A program made the translations under genes and the position numbers. A stretch of 64,000 bases of DNA from Nonomuraea gerenzanensis. GTDB lineage: Bacteria > Actinomycetota > Actinomycetes > Streptosporangiales > Streptosporangiaceae. The notes below the pieces were generated by a model, which was given only the letters and a program-made list of their open reading frames with translations, made no database searches and was not told where the DNA came from. This document shows positions 1 through 8,130 of the stretch, in pieces (positions within the stretch are counted from its first letter, which is position 1; each line of letters begins with the position of its first letter). The stretch is from NCBI RefSeq assembly GCF_020215645.1, contig NZ_CP084058.1, forward strand, positions 11,834,501 through 11,898,500, in the 5' to 3' direction.

Positions 1-31
1 CGGAAAGCGTCGGCCGCGCTACCTCGGACAT
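1..31 (-). CDS. possible 5' end of a leftward gene cut by the window edge
   Basis: An ATG on the minus strand at 29-31 opens a frame that stays open to the window edge and would begin M-S-E-V-A-R-P-T. It lies three bases downstream of a 17 bp inverted repeat, which would suit a leaderless, operator-controlled gene. Only ten codons are visible, so the reading frame is a guess and no function can be given. Confidence 0.25.
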   Translation of the reverse strand, partial: MSEVARPTLS

Positions 32-34
32 ATC

Positions 35-51
35 AAGTGATCTAATCACTT
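35..51. promoter_or_regulatory. inverted repeat, possible operator
   Basis: AAGTGAT-CTA-ATCACTT is a perfect 7 bp inverted repeat with a 3 bp centre, A/T-rich in an otherwise very G+C-rich sequence. It lies directly in front of the putative leftward start at 31, as expected for an operator of a dimeric regulator. The regulator family is not identifiable. Confidence 0.45.
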
Positions 52-94
52 AATGGGCACGGCGTCTATGCATCTTTTCGGCGGTGGCCGTCGC

Positions 95-625
95 CTACTT
101 CTTGATCAGGTCCATCATCATGTCGATCTGGCCCTTGCGGGAGCTCTGCACCTGGGCCGCCCACTGCTGCACCGTCGGGTTCGCCCCGCCCGCCACCTCG
201 GCGGCGGCCATCTGCACGGCGTCGTCCTGGTGGGCGATGAGCAGGTTGCACAGGTCGTACTCGAAGTTCCTGGACTTCTGCAGCGACTGGATCTGCTTGA
301 GATCCGTCTCCGGCATCCCGCCGTGGTGGTCGTGCGCGCCGGTGGGCGGGGTGAGCGGCTGGTCCCAGGAGTGCAGCCAGCGCAGCATCATCTCGACCTC
401 GCTCTGCTGGGTGCTCTCGATGGCCGCGGTCAGCGTCTTGAGCTGGGGGTCGGTGGCTCTGGACGTGCCCACCTTCGCGATCTCGATGCCCTGGCGGTGA
501 TGTTGCACCATCATCTGGACGAACATCACGTCCTCGGCGTTGACCGGGGGGTCGTCGGTCGCCTGCTGGCCGCAGGCGGCGGCCGCCAGGAGGCTCAGGC
601 CCGCCAGGACACGTCTTCCGCGCAC
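95..625 (-). CDS. DUF305 lipoprotein
   Basis: The product (176 aa) is a predicted secreted lipoprotein. A short signal ends in a lipobox with Cys18 (LLAAAAC), and the rest is one DUF305 domain (ferritin-like helical fold). The domain shows the typical His/Met-rich helices, M-V-Q-H-H-R-Q-G near residue 40 and A-H-Q-D-D-A-V-Q-M in the second half, plus a His-rich linker (A-H-D-H-H-G-G). DUF305 proteins often accompany copper or other metal homeostasis genes; that role is inferred here. The GTG start at 623-625 has a strong GAGGAGGG ribosome site. An inverted repeat lies 17 bp upstream. No copper genes are next to it. Confidence 0.85.
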   Translation of the reverse strand: MRGRRVLAGLSLLAAAACGQQATDDPPVNAEDVMFVQMMVQHHRQGIEIAKVGTSRATDPQLKTLTAAIESTQQSEVEMMLRWLHSWDQPLTPPTGAHDHHGGMPETDLKQIQSLQKSRNFEYDLCNLLIAHQDDAVQMAAAEVAGGANPTVQQWAAQVQSSRKGQIDMMMDLIKK

Positions 626-641
626 CGGCCCTCCTCAACTG

Positions 642-658
642 TTAGGAAACCTTCCTAA
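642..658. promoter_or_regulatory. inverted repeat upstream of the DUF305 gene
   Basis: TTAGGAA-ACC-TTCCTAA is a perfect 7 bp inverted repeat with a 3 bp centre. It lies 17 bp upstream of the DUF305 start, in or next to the presumed promoter. It looks like a dimeric-repressor operator; I cannot name the protein that binds it. Confidence 0.5.
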
Positions 659-744
659 GAGTTGACCAAATCCACCGCAGGCGCAAGGGCCCGCGACCGG
701 TTCTCACCTTACGACGATTGACCCCCATGTCTCGATATGTCGCC

Positions 745-777
745 CCTTGACGTGAACCTAGGTCGAGGTTGCACCGT
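745..777 (+). promoter_or_regulatory. MerR-like promoter of the LLM oxidoreductase
   Basis: A -35 element TTGACG (747-752) is followed, after 19 bp, by CACCGT (772-777). The spacer holds the near-palindrome AACCTAGGTC. A long 19 bp spacer with an inverted repeat inside is the hallmark of MerR-family promoters. The ATG at 785 falls where transcription should start, so the mRNA may be leaderless. The -10 is poor, so this is tentative. Confidence 0.4.
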
Positions 778-784
778 TGATCGC

Positions 785-1705
785 ATGGACAGCTTCGAGA
801 TCGGCGTCATCCTGCCCGGGGTCGCCGTACAGCGCCGGGATGGTCTTACTCTCGCGGAGGCCGCCAGGCATGCCGAGCAGGCCGGGCTCGACGGGGTCTG
901 GCACGGTGATCACCTGGCCGTGGGTGGTCCCGTTCTGGACGCGCCGATCGCCCTGGCCACCGCTGCCGCGGTCACCAGCCGGATCCGGGTGGGGACCAGT
1001 GTGTTCATTCCTGCGCTGCGGGCGTTGGTGTGGGCGGCCAAGCAGGTGGCGACGTTGCAGTACGTGTCGGGGGAGCGGCTCGTGCTGGGGGTGGGGTCGG
1101 GTGGCGGGGCGGCGCAGTGGGCGGCGGCGGGGGTGCCGTTCGGGGAGCGGGGGCGGCGTACGGAGGTGGCGTTGGAGGTGTTGCCGCGGTTGCTGGCGGG
1201 GGAGCCGGTGTTGTTGCCCGAAGTCGACGCGGTGGACGCGAACAGGGCCGGCCAGCCCGTTCAGCTCGCCCCCGCCGTCGCGATGCCGCCGGTGTGGGTC
1301 GGCAACGCCTCGATGGCGGCGATCCGGCGAGCCGCCCGGCTGGGGGACGGCTGGTTCCCGTCCCTGATCTCGCCGGAGGAGGTCGCCCGCGGCCGGGCCG
1401 GGCTGCACGAGCTGGCGGCCGGACACGGGCGGCCCGCGCCCGTCATCACCATCGGCGGTGCCGCGCACGTGGGCGGCGGGCCGGCCGCCCAGGCCGAGAT
1501 CGCGGCCGGCATCAGCAGCGGCTACGGGCGCCCGCTGGCGGAGGTCGCCGGGATCCCGCTCACCGGGCAGCCCGCGGAGGTCGCCGAGCGGCTGGCCGAG
1601 TACCGCGCGGCCGGGGCGAGCCACGCGGTGATCGGGATCTCGGGCGGGGACTGGCGGGCGCAGGTGGAGCTGCTGGCTGAGGTCAAGGGGCTCCTGCTGC
1701 GGTAA
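785..1705 (+). CDS. LLM-class flavin-dependent oxidoreductase
   Basis: The protein (306 aa) is a luciferase-like monooxygenase, a TIM-barrel enzyme that normally uses reduced FMN or F420. It shows the family pattern: an N-terminal G-V-I-L-P-G-like strand, G-L-D-G-V-W-H-G-D-H-L near residue 40, S-G-E-R-L-V-L-G-V-G-S-G-G in the middle and a C-terminal G-A-S-H-A-V-I-G-I strand. I chose the ATG at 785 because homologues start at this strand and because an upstream GTG at 737 would add 16 unrelated residues across the promoter. Codons between about 1020 and 1215 are much richer in TTG and GTG than the rest. Substrate unknown. Confidence 0.85.
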   Translation: MDSFEIGVILPGVAVQRRDGLTLAEAARHAEQAGLDGVWHGDHLAVGGPVLDAPIALATAAAVTSRIRVGTSVFIPALRALVWAAKQVATLQYVSGERLVLGVGSGGGAAQWAAAGVPFGERGRRTEVALEVLPRLLAGEPVLLPEVDAVDANRAGQPVQLAPAVAMPPVWVGNASMAAIRRAARLGDGWFPSLISPEEVARGRAGLHELAAGHGRPAPVITIGGAAHVGGGPAAQAEIAAGISSGYGRPLAEVAGIPLTGQPAEVAERLAEYRAAGASHAVIGISGGDWRAQVELLAEVKGLLLR

Positions 1706-1750
1706 GAGCACCGCCCGCTCGATCACCAGCGCCTGGAAGGCCCCTCCTGC

Positions 1751-3343
1751 TCAGCGCAGCTGGGCCGCGCTCCAGCAATCCATCGCCCCCGCCTGACCAC
1801 ACCCGGCCAGCCGATCCAGCACCCCCGCCAGCTCCCCCGTCCTGGGATGATCCGGATCGTTGGACTCCTGGTGCGGATCCGCCACGGTGTCGTAGTACTC
1901 CGGCCGCGGATCCCCTTCGTACTCCACGTACAACTCCCCGGCCGTCCGCACCCCCACATAACTGGGCGGCCCTGGGTTAGCAGGCGCCCGCACCTCCTCA
2001 GCATCGGGATCCGGCTCGCCGGGCGCGTTCGGATCGGGCCTGACGTGCTCGATCAACGCCACCTCCCGCCAGTCCTTCACCTGGTGCCCATGGATGAGCC
2101 GCAGCAGGCTCCGCCCGTCACGCACCTCACCCCGAACCCCCGCCATGTCGAGGAAGGTCGCGAACAGGTCCACGTTCTGCGCGATCGCCTCGACGGTGAA
2201 GTCACCGGGACGCCCCACCGTGGGCCGCTGGACCAGCAGCGGCACCCGGACATCATGATCGTAAGCAGTGCTCTTCCCCCGCAGCAGCCTGTGCTGCCCC
2301 AGGTGGAACCCGTTATCGCTGGTGAACACCACATACGTGGCCCGCCGCTCCTCGGGGCTCAGCGCCGCGAGCACCCGCTCCACCATGTCGTCCACCGACT
2401 GCACCATGCGGATCCGGTCGCGGAAATCCTTGCGCAACTCCTTGACCGCCTGCGCCCCGATCGGCTCCCGCCGTACCCAGGCGGGCTTGTCGGCGGTGTC
2501 CTCGTTGAACGCCGGCAGCTCCGCCACGTCAAGGGTGGTGCAGTCGGGCCCGCCGCAGTCACCGTGCGGGAACTCCCCCGCCGGGAACTGGTTCTTCGGC
2601 CGGTCCCGCCGTGCCGGCGGAAATCTCGGCTCCTTGTCCCCCGCCTCGGCGCCGATTCTCGAATGCGGCGAGAACGGCGAGACCTGCAGGAAGAACGGCT
2701 CCCCCGGCGCGTGCCGACGCGACCTGTCGATGAAGTCCACGGCCCGCTGCCCGAGCTCGTCCGTCAGATATTTCCCACCCGAGGGATCGAGCGGTTTCTC
2801 CTGCGCCGTCTCCTCCTTGATGTACCGGGTCAGCTGATACTTGAACTCGCTGTATCCGCCCCCGGCCGCCACGTGCCACTCGTCCCAGCCGACGGGCACG
2901 TGATAATCGGCCGACACGGGATATTCGTTGATGTACTTGCCCAGGTAACCCGTGCGATAGCCGGCCTGGTCCAGGGCCACCGCGTACGTCCGGCCCTCGT
3001 GTTTCTCGAAGGCCGCGTAACCGCCGCCGTCCGACCCCTTGTTCGTGGCCACTCCGGTGTTGTGCGGGAACTGGCCGGTGAACATGGAGGCCCTCGACGG
3101 GCAGCAGAGCGAGTTGGAGACGTAGTAGTCGCTGAACGTCGTGCCGTTCCTGGCCAGCCCGCTCACCGTGTCCATGTACGGGAGCAGGTCGGCCGACAGG
3201 TCATCGACGAGGAAGAAGATGATGTTCGGCCGCTTCGGCTTGCCGGCCGTCCCGGCCCCGGCCTGTGACGCCACCGAGGCCATGGCCAGGACGACGGCTA
3301 ACGCCACCGCCACGGCCCTGCGAAAGTTCCCGGCCACGGACAT
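1751..3343 (-). CDS. secreted sulfatase
   Basis: The protein (530 aa) is a type I sulfatase with a signal peptide (about residues 1-31). It hydrolyses sulfate esters, probably of an extracellular polysaccharide. Asp47-Asp48 in F-L-V-D-D are metal ligands. C-C-P-S-R at 80-84 is the formylglycine signature (C-x-P-S-R), with Cys80 as the residue to be converted. The motif S-D-N-G-F-H-L-G-Q-H lies near residue 340. The layout fits the N-acetylglucosamine-6-sulfatase/arylsulfatase branch. The ATG at 3341-3343 is chosen over a GTG two codons upstream because AAGGGG is better spaced. A formylglycine-generating enzyme is not in the window. Confidence 0.9.
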   Translation of the reverse strand: MSVAGNFRRAVAVALAVVLAMASVASQAGAGTAGKPKRPNIIFFLVDDLSADLLPYMDTVSGLARNGTTFSDYYVSNSLCCPSRASMFTGQFPHNTGVATNKGSDGGGYAAFEKHEGRTYAVALDQAGYRTGYLGKYINEYPVSADYHVPVGWDEWHVAAGGGYSEFKYQLTRYIKEETAQEKPLDPSGGKYLTDELGQRAVDFIDRSRRHAPGEPFFLQVSPFSPHSRIGAEAGDKEPRFPPARRDRPKNQFPAGEFPHGDCGGPDCTTLDVAELPAFNEDTADKPAWVRREPIGAQAVKELRKDFRDRIRMVQSVDDMVERVLAALSPEERRATYVVFTSDNGFHLGQHRLLRGKSTAYDHDVRVPLLVQRPTVGRPGDFTVEAIAQNVDLFATFLDMAGVRGEVRDGRSLLRLIHGHQVKDWREVALIEHVRPDPNAPGEPDPDAEEVRAPANPGPPSYVGVRTAGELYVEYEGDPRPEYYDTVADPHQESNDPDHPRTGELAGVLDRLAGCGQAGAMDCWSAAQLR

Positions 3344-3492
3344 GACCACCCCTTCTGACAGTGCTGCGAGATCGGAGTTGCGAGACGACGCTAATCCCCG
3401 CCCGCACGCCCCAGCAAGAACGGCACGTCACCCGAGTTGCGCCCGCCCACCGGCTCCAGCAGGATCTTCTCCTCCCGAGAAGAGGCAGCCGC

Positions 3493-3963
3493 GTGAACTT
3501 CACCGTTGCATACGAGCCCACCCCCGACGAAGTCGTCCGGGCGATGGAACGCGCCTTACGGCATCAACTCAGAGCCCTCTTCGTGCTCTTCCCAGCGTTC
3601 CTGGTGGTGTCCGGCATCGTCTTTCTCCTGCTCGACCTCTACAGCGTCGGCATCGGCATGCTGGTCGCGGCGGTCGTCGTCCCGTTCGTGGTGCCCTGGT
3701 CGCTGCGCCGGGCGGTGCGCAAGCAGGTGCCGCACATCTGCGTCCCCACCACGCTCCACGTGACCGACGAGGGATACGAGACACGCTCGGCGCAGCTCAC
3801 CATGGAGCTGCGCTGGTCGCTGTTCTCCCGCGTCATTCCGACCCCGGAGTTCTGGCTGTTCTTCATCAACAAACAGGCCAGCGGCTTCCTCCCCAGAAGC
3901 GCCTTCACCCCGGAACAACAAGCGCAGCTCGACGCCCGCCTGTCCGCCTTGACCAAGCCCTAG
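3493..3963 (+). CDS. YcxB-like membrane protein
   Basis: The product (156 aa) has two central membrane helices (about residues 28-48 and 52-70). They are followed by a soluble segment T-L-H-V-T-D-E-G-Y-E-T-R-S and a conserved-looking F-L-P-R-S-A-F-T stretch. This is the arrangement of the YcxB-like family, whose function is unknown. The GTG at 3493 follows a GAGAAGAGG ribosome site; the 44 upstream codons of the open frame do not look coding. Its stop overlaps the stop of the convergent methyltransferase in the palindrome CTAG. Confidence 0.75.
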   Translation: MNFTVAYEPTPDEVVRAMERALRHQLRALFVLFPAFLVVSGIVFLLLDLYSVGIGMLVAAVVVPFVVPWSLRRAVRKQVPHICVPTTLHVTDEGYETRSAQLTMELRWSLFSRVIPTPEFWLFFINKQASGFLPRSAFTPEQQAQLDARLSALTKP

Positions 3964-4586
3964 AGGGCGCGCCGCAACGTCAGCGACTGGAACCGGTCCT
4001 TGTTCTCGCCGACGGGGTGGAAGTCCACGATCTCGAAGAACTCACGCGCGAACTGCCGCAACCGCTCGTCGTCACGGAAGGAGAAGAACCGGGGAGGCTC
4101 ATGATGGTCCTCCTCGAACGTGCCTTCCCCCGTCAGGCCACCGCCGCCGTACACACCGAGAAAGAACAGCCCGCCGGGCCGCAGCACCGTGCGAATGGCG
4201 TCGAGCACCGCCGGGAGATCCCGGTCGGGCACATGCAGCAGGCAGTTGAACGCGTACACCGCGTCAAAGGACGCGGGCGCGAAATCGAGGCCCAGAAAAT
4301 CCATGACACGGGCGTCGAGGCCCTTCTCCCGGCAACGATTCACCATGGCGGGCGAAAGATCGACGGCGACGACCTCCAGGCCGTTCTCCTGGAAATAGAG
4401 GCTGTCCTGGCCGGTGCCGGCGCCGACCTCCAGCAGCCGCCCGCCCCCGTGCTCCCGCAACCGCTCCAGGAACGCCTCCCGCTCCGCCAGCTTCCACGAG
4501 CTCTTGCCGGCGGAGTCCCGCCGCTCCACGTCCCCGTCGTAGGCCGCGCGGAGAGGGCCGATCACCTCGTCGTAACGCGTACTCAT
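3960..4586 (-). CDS. class I SAM-dependent methyltransferase
   Basis: The protein (208 aa) has the SAM-binding glycine loop L-L-E-V-G-A-G-T-G-Q-D-S at about residue 50, V-V-A-V-D-L-S-P (motif II), F-D-A-V-Y-A-F-N-C-L-L-H-V-P (motif IV) and V-L-R-P-G-G-L-F-F-L-G-V. The substrate is unknown. The start at 4586 is the ATG beginning M-S-T-R-Y-D-E-V; the longer open frame upstream is antisense to the AraC gene. It is divergent from that regulator with 63 bp between starts. Confidence 0.85.
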   Translation of the reverse strand: MSTRYDEVIGPLRAAYDGDVERRDSAGKSSWKLAEREAFLERLREHGGGRLLEVGAGTGQDSLYFQENGLEVVAVDLSPAMVNRCREKGLDARVMDFLGLDFAPASFDAVYAFNCLLHVPDRDLPAVLDAIRTVLRPGGLFFLGVYGGGGLTGEGTFEEDHHEPPRFFSFRDDERLRQFAREFFEIVDFHPVGENKDRFQSLTLRRAL

Positions 4587-4649
4587 CCCGCCATCATGCC
4601 GAACCCGGCGGCCTGGCGGCGCAGCCGCGCATCGGTGATGCTGTGATGC

Positions 4650-5483
4650 GTGGAGTACGTGTCCCTGGTGCCGCGACCGCCGCTCGACGAGCTGATCGAC
4701 GACCTCTACTACCTGGCGGGCACCCCGCCGTACCCCATGCTGATGTTGCCGCCGATGCCGTCGGCGCTGCTCGTCCTCAACCTCGGGGCGCCGTTCCGCA
4801 TCCGTACCGGCGCCGAGACGAGCGGCTACGCCGACGGCTGCGTCATCACCACGCCCACCCGCGCCTTCGAGTTCGGCTACCCGCCGGGAACCCGCTCCGT
4901 CGGCGTGCACTTCAAGCCGTGGGGCCTGGCGCCGTTCGTGGGGATGCCCGCGGCCGAGCTGCGCGACCGGCCGGTGGCGGTGGAGCAGGTCTGGGGCCGC
5001 GCCGCCGCCGCCACGCTGCGCGACCGCCTGGCCATGGCGTCCGGACCGCACGAGATGCTCACGCTGCTGGAGGCCGAGCTGACCCGCCGGCTCAGCGAGA
5101 CCGCCGGCCTGGCGCTGGTCCGCCACACGAGCGGCGTGATCGCCGCGGCCAGGGGCACGGTGCCGATCCGCGACCTGAGCATGGCGGCCGGCGTCAGCAC
5201 CACCCACCTGGCCCAACGCTTCAGGGAGCTGATCGGCGTCACCCCGAAGCGGCTGGCCCGCACCTACCGCTTCGCCATCACCGTCCTGTCCATCGACCCC
5301 GCCGGCCCAGTCGACTGGACCGAGCTCGCCACTCGCGCCGGCTACTTCGACCAGGCCCACTTCGGCCACGAGTTCCGCACGTTCACCGGCCTCACACCGA
5401 CCCGCTACATCGACGTCCGCCGCCGGTTCCTGCGCGAACACCCCGGCCACGTGCTGGACGGCTGGCCGCTGCCGGCCGATTGA
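4650..5483 (+). CDS. AraC-family transcriptional regulator
   Basis: The protein (277 aa) has an N-terminal ligand-binding-like region resembling DUF6597. It includes F-G-Y-P-P-G-T-R-S-V-G-V-H-F-K-P-W-G near residue 85. The C-terminal AraC/XylS DNA-binding domain has two helix-turn-helix units, I-R-D-L-S-M-A-A-G-V-S-T-T-H-L and A-G-Y-F-D-Q-A-H-F-G-H-E-F. The GTG start at 4650 lies 63 bp from the divergent methyltransferase, a possible target. Effector unknown. Confidence 0.85.
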   Translation: MEYVSLVPRPPLDELIDDLYYLAGTPPYPMLMLPPMPSALLVLNLGAPFRIRTGAETSGYADGCVITTPTRAFEFGYPPGTRSVGVHFKPWGLAPFVGMPAAELRDRPVAVEQVWGRAAAATLRDRLAMASGPHEMLTLLEAELTRRLSETAGLALVRHTSGVIAAARGTVPIRDLSMAAGVSTTHLAQRFRELIGVTPKRLARTYRFAITVLSIDPAGPVDWTELATRAGYFDQAHFGHEFRTFTGLTPTRYIDVRRRFLREHPGHVLDGWPLPAD

Positions 5484-5548
5484 TTTCTTACAAGTGTCGC
5501 AGCCCTCGACCCGCTAACTTGGGGCACCCCTGAGCAGAGGAGAGCCCC

Positions 5549-6130
5549 GTGGGCAAGGTGGTCATGTACAGCTCGGTGTCGGTGGACGGCTTCATCGCCG
5601 ACGACGACGACCTGCCCGGACCGCTGTTCGACTGGTTGTCCAGCGGTGACGTCCCGTTGGACGAGAGCGGCGGGCTGAAGGTGTCGCAGCCGTCCTACGA
5701 CTACACCCGGCCGTACTGGAACCAGATCGGCGTCACGATCGTCGGCCGCCACGTCTTCGACCTGACGGACGGCTGGGACGGCAAGCCGCCGGGCGGCATC
5801 GATCACGTGGTCGTCGTGACGCACCGGCCGGCGCCCGACGGCTGGGACCCCGCGGCGCCGTTCCACTTCGTCGAAGGCATCGAGGCGGCCATGACCAAGG
5901 CGCAGGAGCTCGCCGGTGACCGCACGGTCGAGGTCGCCGCCGGCGACGTCGGCGGTCAGATGCTCGCCGCGGGCCTGGTCGACGAGGTGCGTATGGACGT
6001 CGTACCCGTCGTCTTCGGCTCCGGCAAGCGCTACTTCGGGTCGGTCCAGGCACAGCACCTGCTGGAGGACCCCGACGTGGTGATCCAGGGCAACCGGGTG
6101 CTCCACCTCCGCTACCGGGTACGCCGATGA
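5549..6130 (+). CDS. dihydrofolate reductase-family protein (RibD C-terminal type)
   Basis: The protein (193 aa) has the DHFR/RibD_C fold: V-V-M-Y-S-S-V-S-V-D-G-F-I-A at the N-terminus, T-I-V-G-R-H-V-F-D in the middle, A-A-G-D-V-G-G-Q-M-L for NADPH binding and V-D-E-V-R-M-D-V-V-P-V-V-F-G-S-G near the C-terminus. Stand-alone proteins of this kind are common in actinomycetes and are usually NAD(P)H-dependent reductases of unknown substrate. The GTG start follows an AGGAGAG ribosome site at 5537-5543. It is a single-gene unit. Confidence 0.85.
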   Translation: MGKVVMYSSVSVDGFIADDDDLPGPLFDWLSSGDVPLDESGGLKVSQPSYDYTRPYWNQIGVTIVGRHVFDLTDGWDGKPPGGIDHVVVVTHRPAPDGWDPAAPFHFVEGIEAAMTKAQELAGDRTVEVAAGDVGGQMLAAGLVDEVRMDVVPVVFGSGKRYFGSVQAQHLLEDPDVVIQGNRVLHLRYRVRR

Positions 6131-6152
6131 CCGTCGACCACTCCTGAGCCGA

Positions 6153-6836
6153 TCACCGGCCCTTGATCACGGCAGCGACGAGAGGCGAGTCCAGCATCGC
6201 CCTGCAGAACGTCAGGCCGGTGATCCTCTTCGCCAGCGCGAAGCAGCGCGGGAACATACCGTCGATCCCAGGCCCGTCCCAGTCGTGCTCCGGATCCAGC
6301 CCCACCTCCCGCATCTCCCGCACCAACCGGTCCGGATCGGATCCCGCCCGCGTCTGAGGGCACAACGGGTCGAACCAGGTGACCTCTTCACCATCCACCA
6401 CGTAGCAGAAGTAGTCGGTGGCATGGATGTTGCGGTGGACCACCACGAGCTCGCTCTCCCGCGAGAGGTCGCGCATCAGGTGGCGGTCCATGACGATCGA
6501 TCCTGCCCAGAGCTGGATGAGAACCGTCCAGCCATGGGTCTCGATCGCCCCCACGTAGGTGCTGCGCAGGTTGTCGGTGTCGATCCACCACATCGTGCGC
6601 TCTTGGAATCTCTCGAAGGTCACCTGCTCCAAGTCGGCGACTTCCACGCCGAGGCGGGTCAACGCCTCAACCGGAGTGAGGGATCGGGCGAAGGACACAC
6701 AGGAGATGTCGTAGAACGGGCCGAACTCACCGAGCCAGCGGAACTCTTCGCATGCGTCCGTCAGCGACTGCGAGCGCTGCAGACCATGTTCGTCAGGAAT
6801 CCTCACGCAGCGCACCCCGTCCTGCCGCCGCACCAA
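6153..6836 (-). CDS. DUF6461 protein
   Basis: About 227 aa. The sequence has the pattern I associate with DUF6461: F-R-W-L, then S-C-V-S-F-A-R-S-L-T-P-V-E-A-L-T-R-L-G at about residues 46-64, then a W-T-V-L-I-Q-L-W-A-G-like strand and the acidic C-terminal stretch G-E-E-V-T-W-F-D-P. Such proteins are widespread in actinomycetes, often near recombination-prone loci; their function is unknown. The start is uncertain: TTG at 6836 and GTG at 6833 are both possible. The first codons overlap the end of a frameshifted relic upstream. Confidence 0.65.
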   Translation of the reverse strand: MVRRQDGVRCVRIPDEHGLQRSQSLTDACEEFRWLGEFGPFYDISCVSFARSLTPVEALTRLGVEVADLEQVTFERFQERTMWWIDTDNLRSTYVGAIETHGWTVLIQLWAGSIVMDRHLMRDLSRESELVVVHRNIHATDYFCYVVDGEEVTWFDPLCPQTRAGSDPDRLVREMREVGLDPEHDWDGPGIDGMFPRCFALAKRITGLTFCRAMLDSPLVAAVIKGR

Positions 6837-7085
6837 GCGCAGCCATGGTATCCCCGACCGTTCGAGACGTGCTCTGCGGAGAACGTGACGTACTCAGCGA
6901 CCCCGATGGACACCCGAAACAGCTGCCGGCGATACTCCGCCACAGCGGAGTCGACCCCGCCCGCAGCTCTTGCTTCATCTCCACCGCGTCGCCCGCTACT
7001 GGGTGATATCCGAGCACGCACAGCCGCTCATGCAGATCCGCGATTCGATGGGCAGATCGTCCCCTGAGGCGGGCGCCCGGGTCGG
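6803..7085 (-). pseudogene. frameshifted gene remnant, family unknown
   Basis: Reading right to left, one frame gives a protein-like run around D-L-H-E-R-L-C-V-L-G-Y-H-P-V-A-G-D-A-V-E and then loses sense. The adjacent frame continues with A-V-A-E-Y-R-R-Q-L-F-R-V-S-I-G-V-A-E-Y and S-A-E-H-V-S-N-G-R-G-Y-H-G. The switch falls in a C/G run at about 6955-6962, so one base appears lost. No start codon is evident. The remnant ends inside the start of the DUF6461 gene. It could instead be a sequencing error in an intact small gene. Confidence 0.4.
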
Positions 7086-7150
7086 CGGTGGGGCCGGGCT
7101 CCCCGACAGATGGGTGCTTGTGTGATCGTGAACGCGATCAGAGCTTGCCT

Positions 7151-7786
7151 CTACAGTCCAGCTGAGTGCGTAGACAGCCAGTCTGCGTGGCGGTTCTTCA
7201 AGACGTCACGGTCGTGGGTGGTGGGGGCGATGACATCGGCTCCGCCGTCGTAGGGATGATGGAGCCACCGGAGATCCAATGGAGCGATGATCACGTCGAA
7301 GATCTCCCCGTCGGCCACACCCCGCAACAGCGGATCCAACGTCTGCCGGTCGAAGGAGGTCATGCTGACGTAGAGCCTCTGCGCGACCTCAAAGGGCGAG
7401 TCGTCGCCGGGCTCGATGGTCAGCCATGGGACGGCTCCCAGATGACGCGGATCGGGTGAGACCCTCCCCTCCTCATCCTCGAAGTAGGTAGCGATCACAT
7501 AGAGATCCTCCTGCGCCCCGAGTTGGTCGAGCACCCGGTGATGACGATCAAGGATGATCTCGTATTCGTCCTCGGTGTCGGCGTACCGCTTGGATTCGGG
7601 AAGACTGTGGAAGCGGACCCAGCGGTCGGCATGCCAGCCGCGGAGCTGGTAGGCGATCGGGCTTCTGTCCCACCGCGTTCGCCATGCGGTGGTGAGCGAC
7701 TCCACCTCCTCTTCCGTCACGAACGATCCCCTCTCGAGAGCGATGGCGGTGGCCCTATTCTCAGCCGCAGACGAACCATAGATCAT
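7151..7786 (-). CDS. hypothetical protein, possibly DUF3885-like
   Basis: A 211 aa soluble protein rich in acidic and aromatic residues. Noticeable stretches are W-R-T-R-W-D-R-S-P-I-A-Y-Q-L-R near residue 35, F-D-V-I-I-A-P-L-D-L-R-W-L-H-H-P-Y-D-G-G-A-D-V near 170 and H-A-D-W-L-S near the end. The W-L-H-H-P-Y-D-G-G segment recalls DUF3885-type proteins, from memory only. No signal peptide or membrane helix. It lies beside DUF6461 and a relic, so the neighbourhood looks like a small accessory patch. Confidence 0.55.
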   Translation of the reverse strand: MIYGSSAAENRATAIALERGSFVTEEEVESLTTAWRTRWDRSPIAYQLRGWHADRWVRFHSLPESKRYADTEDEYEIILDRHHRVLDQLGAQEDLYVIATYFEDEEGRVSPDPRHLGAVPWLTIEPGDDSPFEVAQRLYVSMTSFDRQTLDPLLRGVADGEIFDVIIAPLDLRWLHHPYDGGADVIAPTTHDRDVLKNRHADWLSTHSAGL

Positions 7787-7957
7787 CTAGCCTGAGTGCC
7801 GCCCACCTCCCGAGCCGGATCTGTCGCACGGATCCTGAGACCTGACACGGACGGCGCCTGTTCTGATCACACTCGGTGGGATGGCCGCTCTACCGTACGT
7901 GCCTCTGCAGCAGCGCCAGCCTTGACGGTGGAGAACCTGCATCTGTACGCCCATGCA

Positions 7958-7990
7958 AAAGGCCCTCCCGGATCATCCGGGAGGGCCTTT
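7958..7990 (-). terminator. intrinsic terminator of tRNA-Thr
   Basis: AAAGGCCCTCCCGG and CCGGGAGGGCCTTT form a 14 bp hairpin around a short loop. On the minus strand a T-run (TTTTGC) follows. It lies 8 bp past the 3' end of the tRNA gene. Confidence 0.9.
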
Positions 7991-7998
7991 GAACTGGG

Positions 7999-8072
7999 AG
8001 CCGCCTTGGGGATTCGAACCCCAGACCCCTTCATTACGAGTGAAGTGCTCTGGCCGACTGAGCTAAGGCGGC
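7999..8072 (-). tRNA. tRNA-Thr (CGT anticodon)
   Basis: The minus strand folds as a standard cloverleaf. The acceptor stem is GCCGCCT/AGGCGGC, the D-arm AGCTCAGTCGGCCAGAGC, the anticodon loop CTCGTAA (anticodon CGT at 8038-8036) and the T-arm GGGGTTCGAATCCCC. CCA is not encoded. A strong terminator follows. Confidence 0.95.
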
Positions 8073-8130
8073 GTGCGCTGTGCAGCTTGAAAGAGTCTAC
8101 AGGAGCCGGAGAGGTTCTCGCTCCCATCGA

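Noticed and set aside
53..658. Open frames on the plus strand over the DUF305 gene
   Set aside because: They are the antisense of the DUF305 lipoprotein and are rich in His/Leu/Arg without protein-like motifs.
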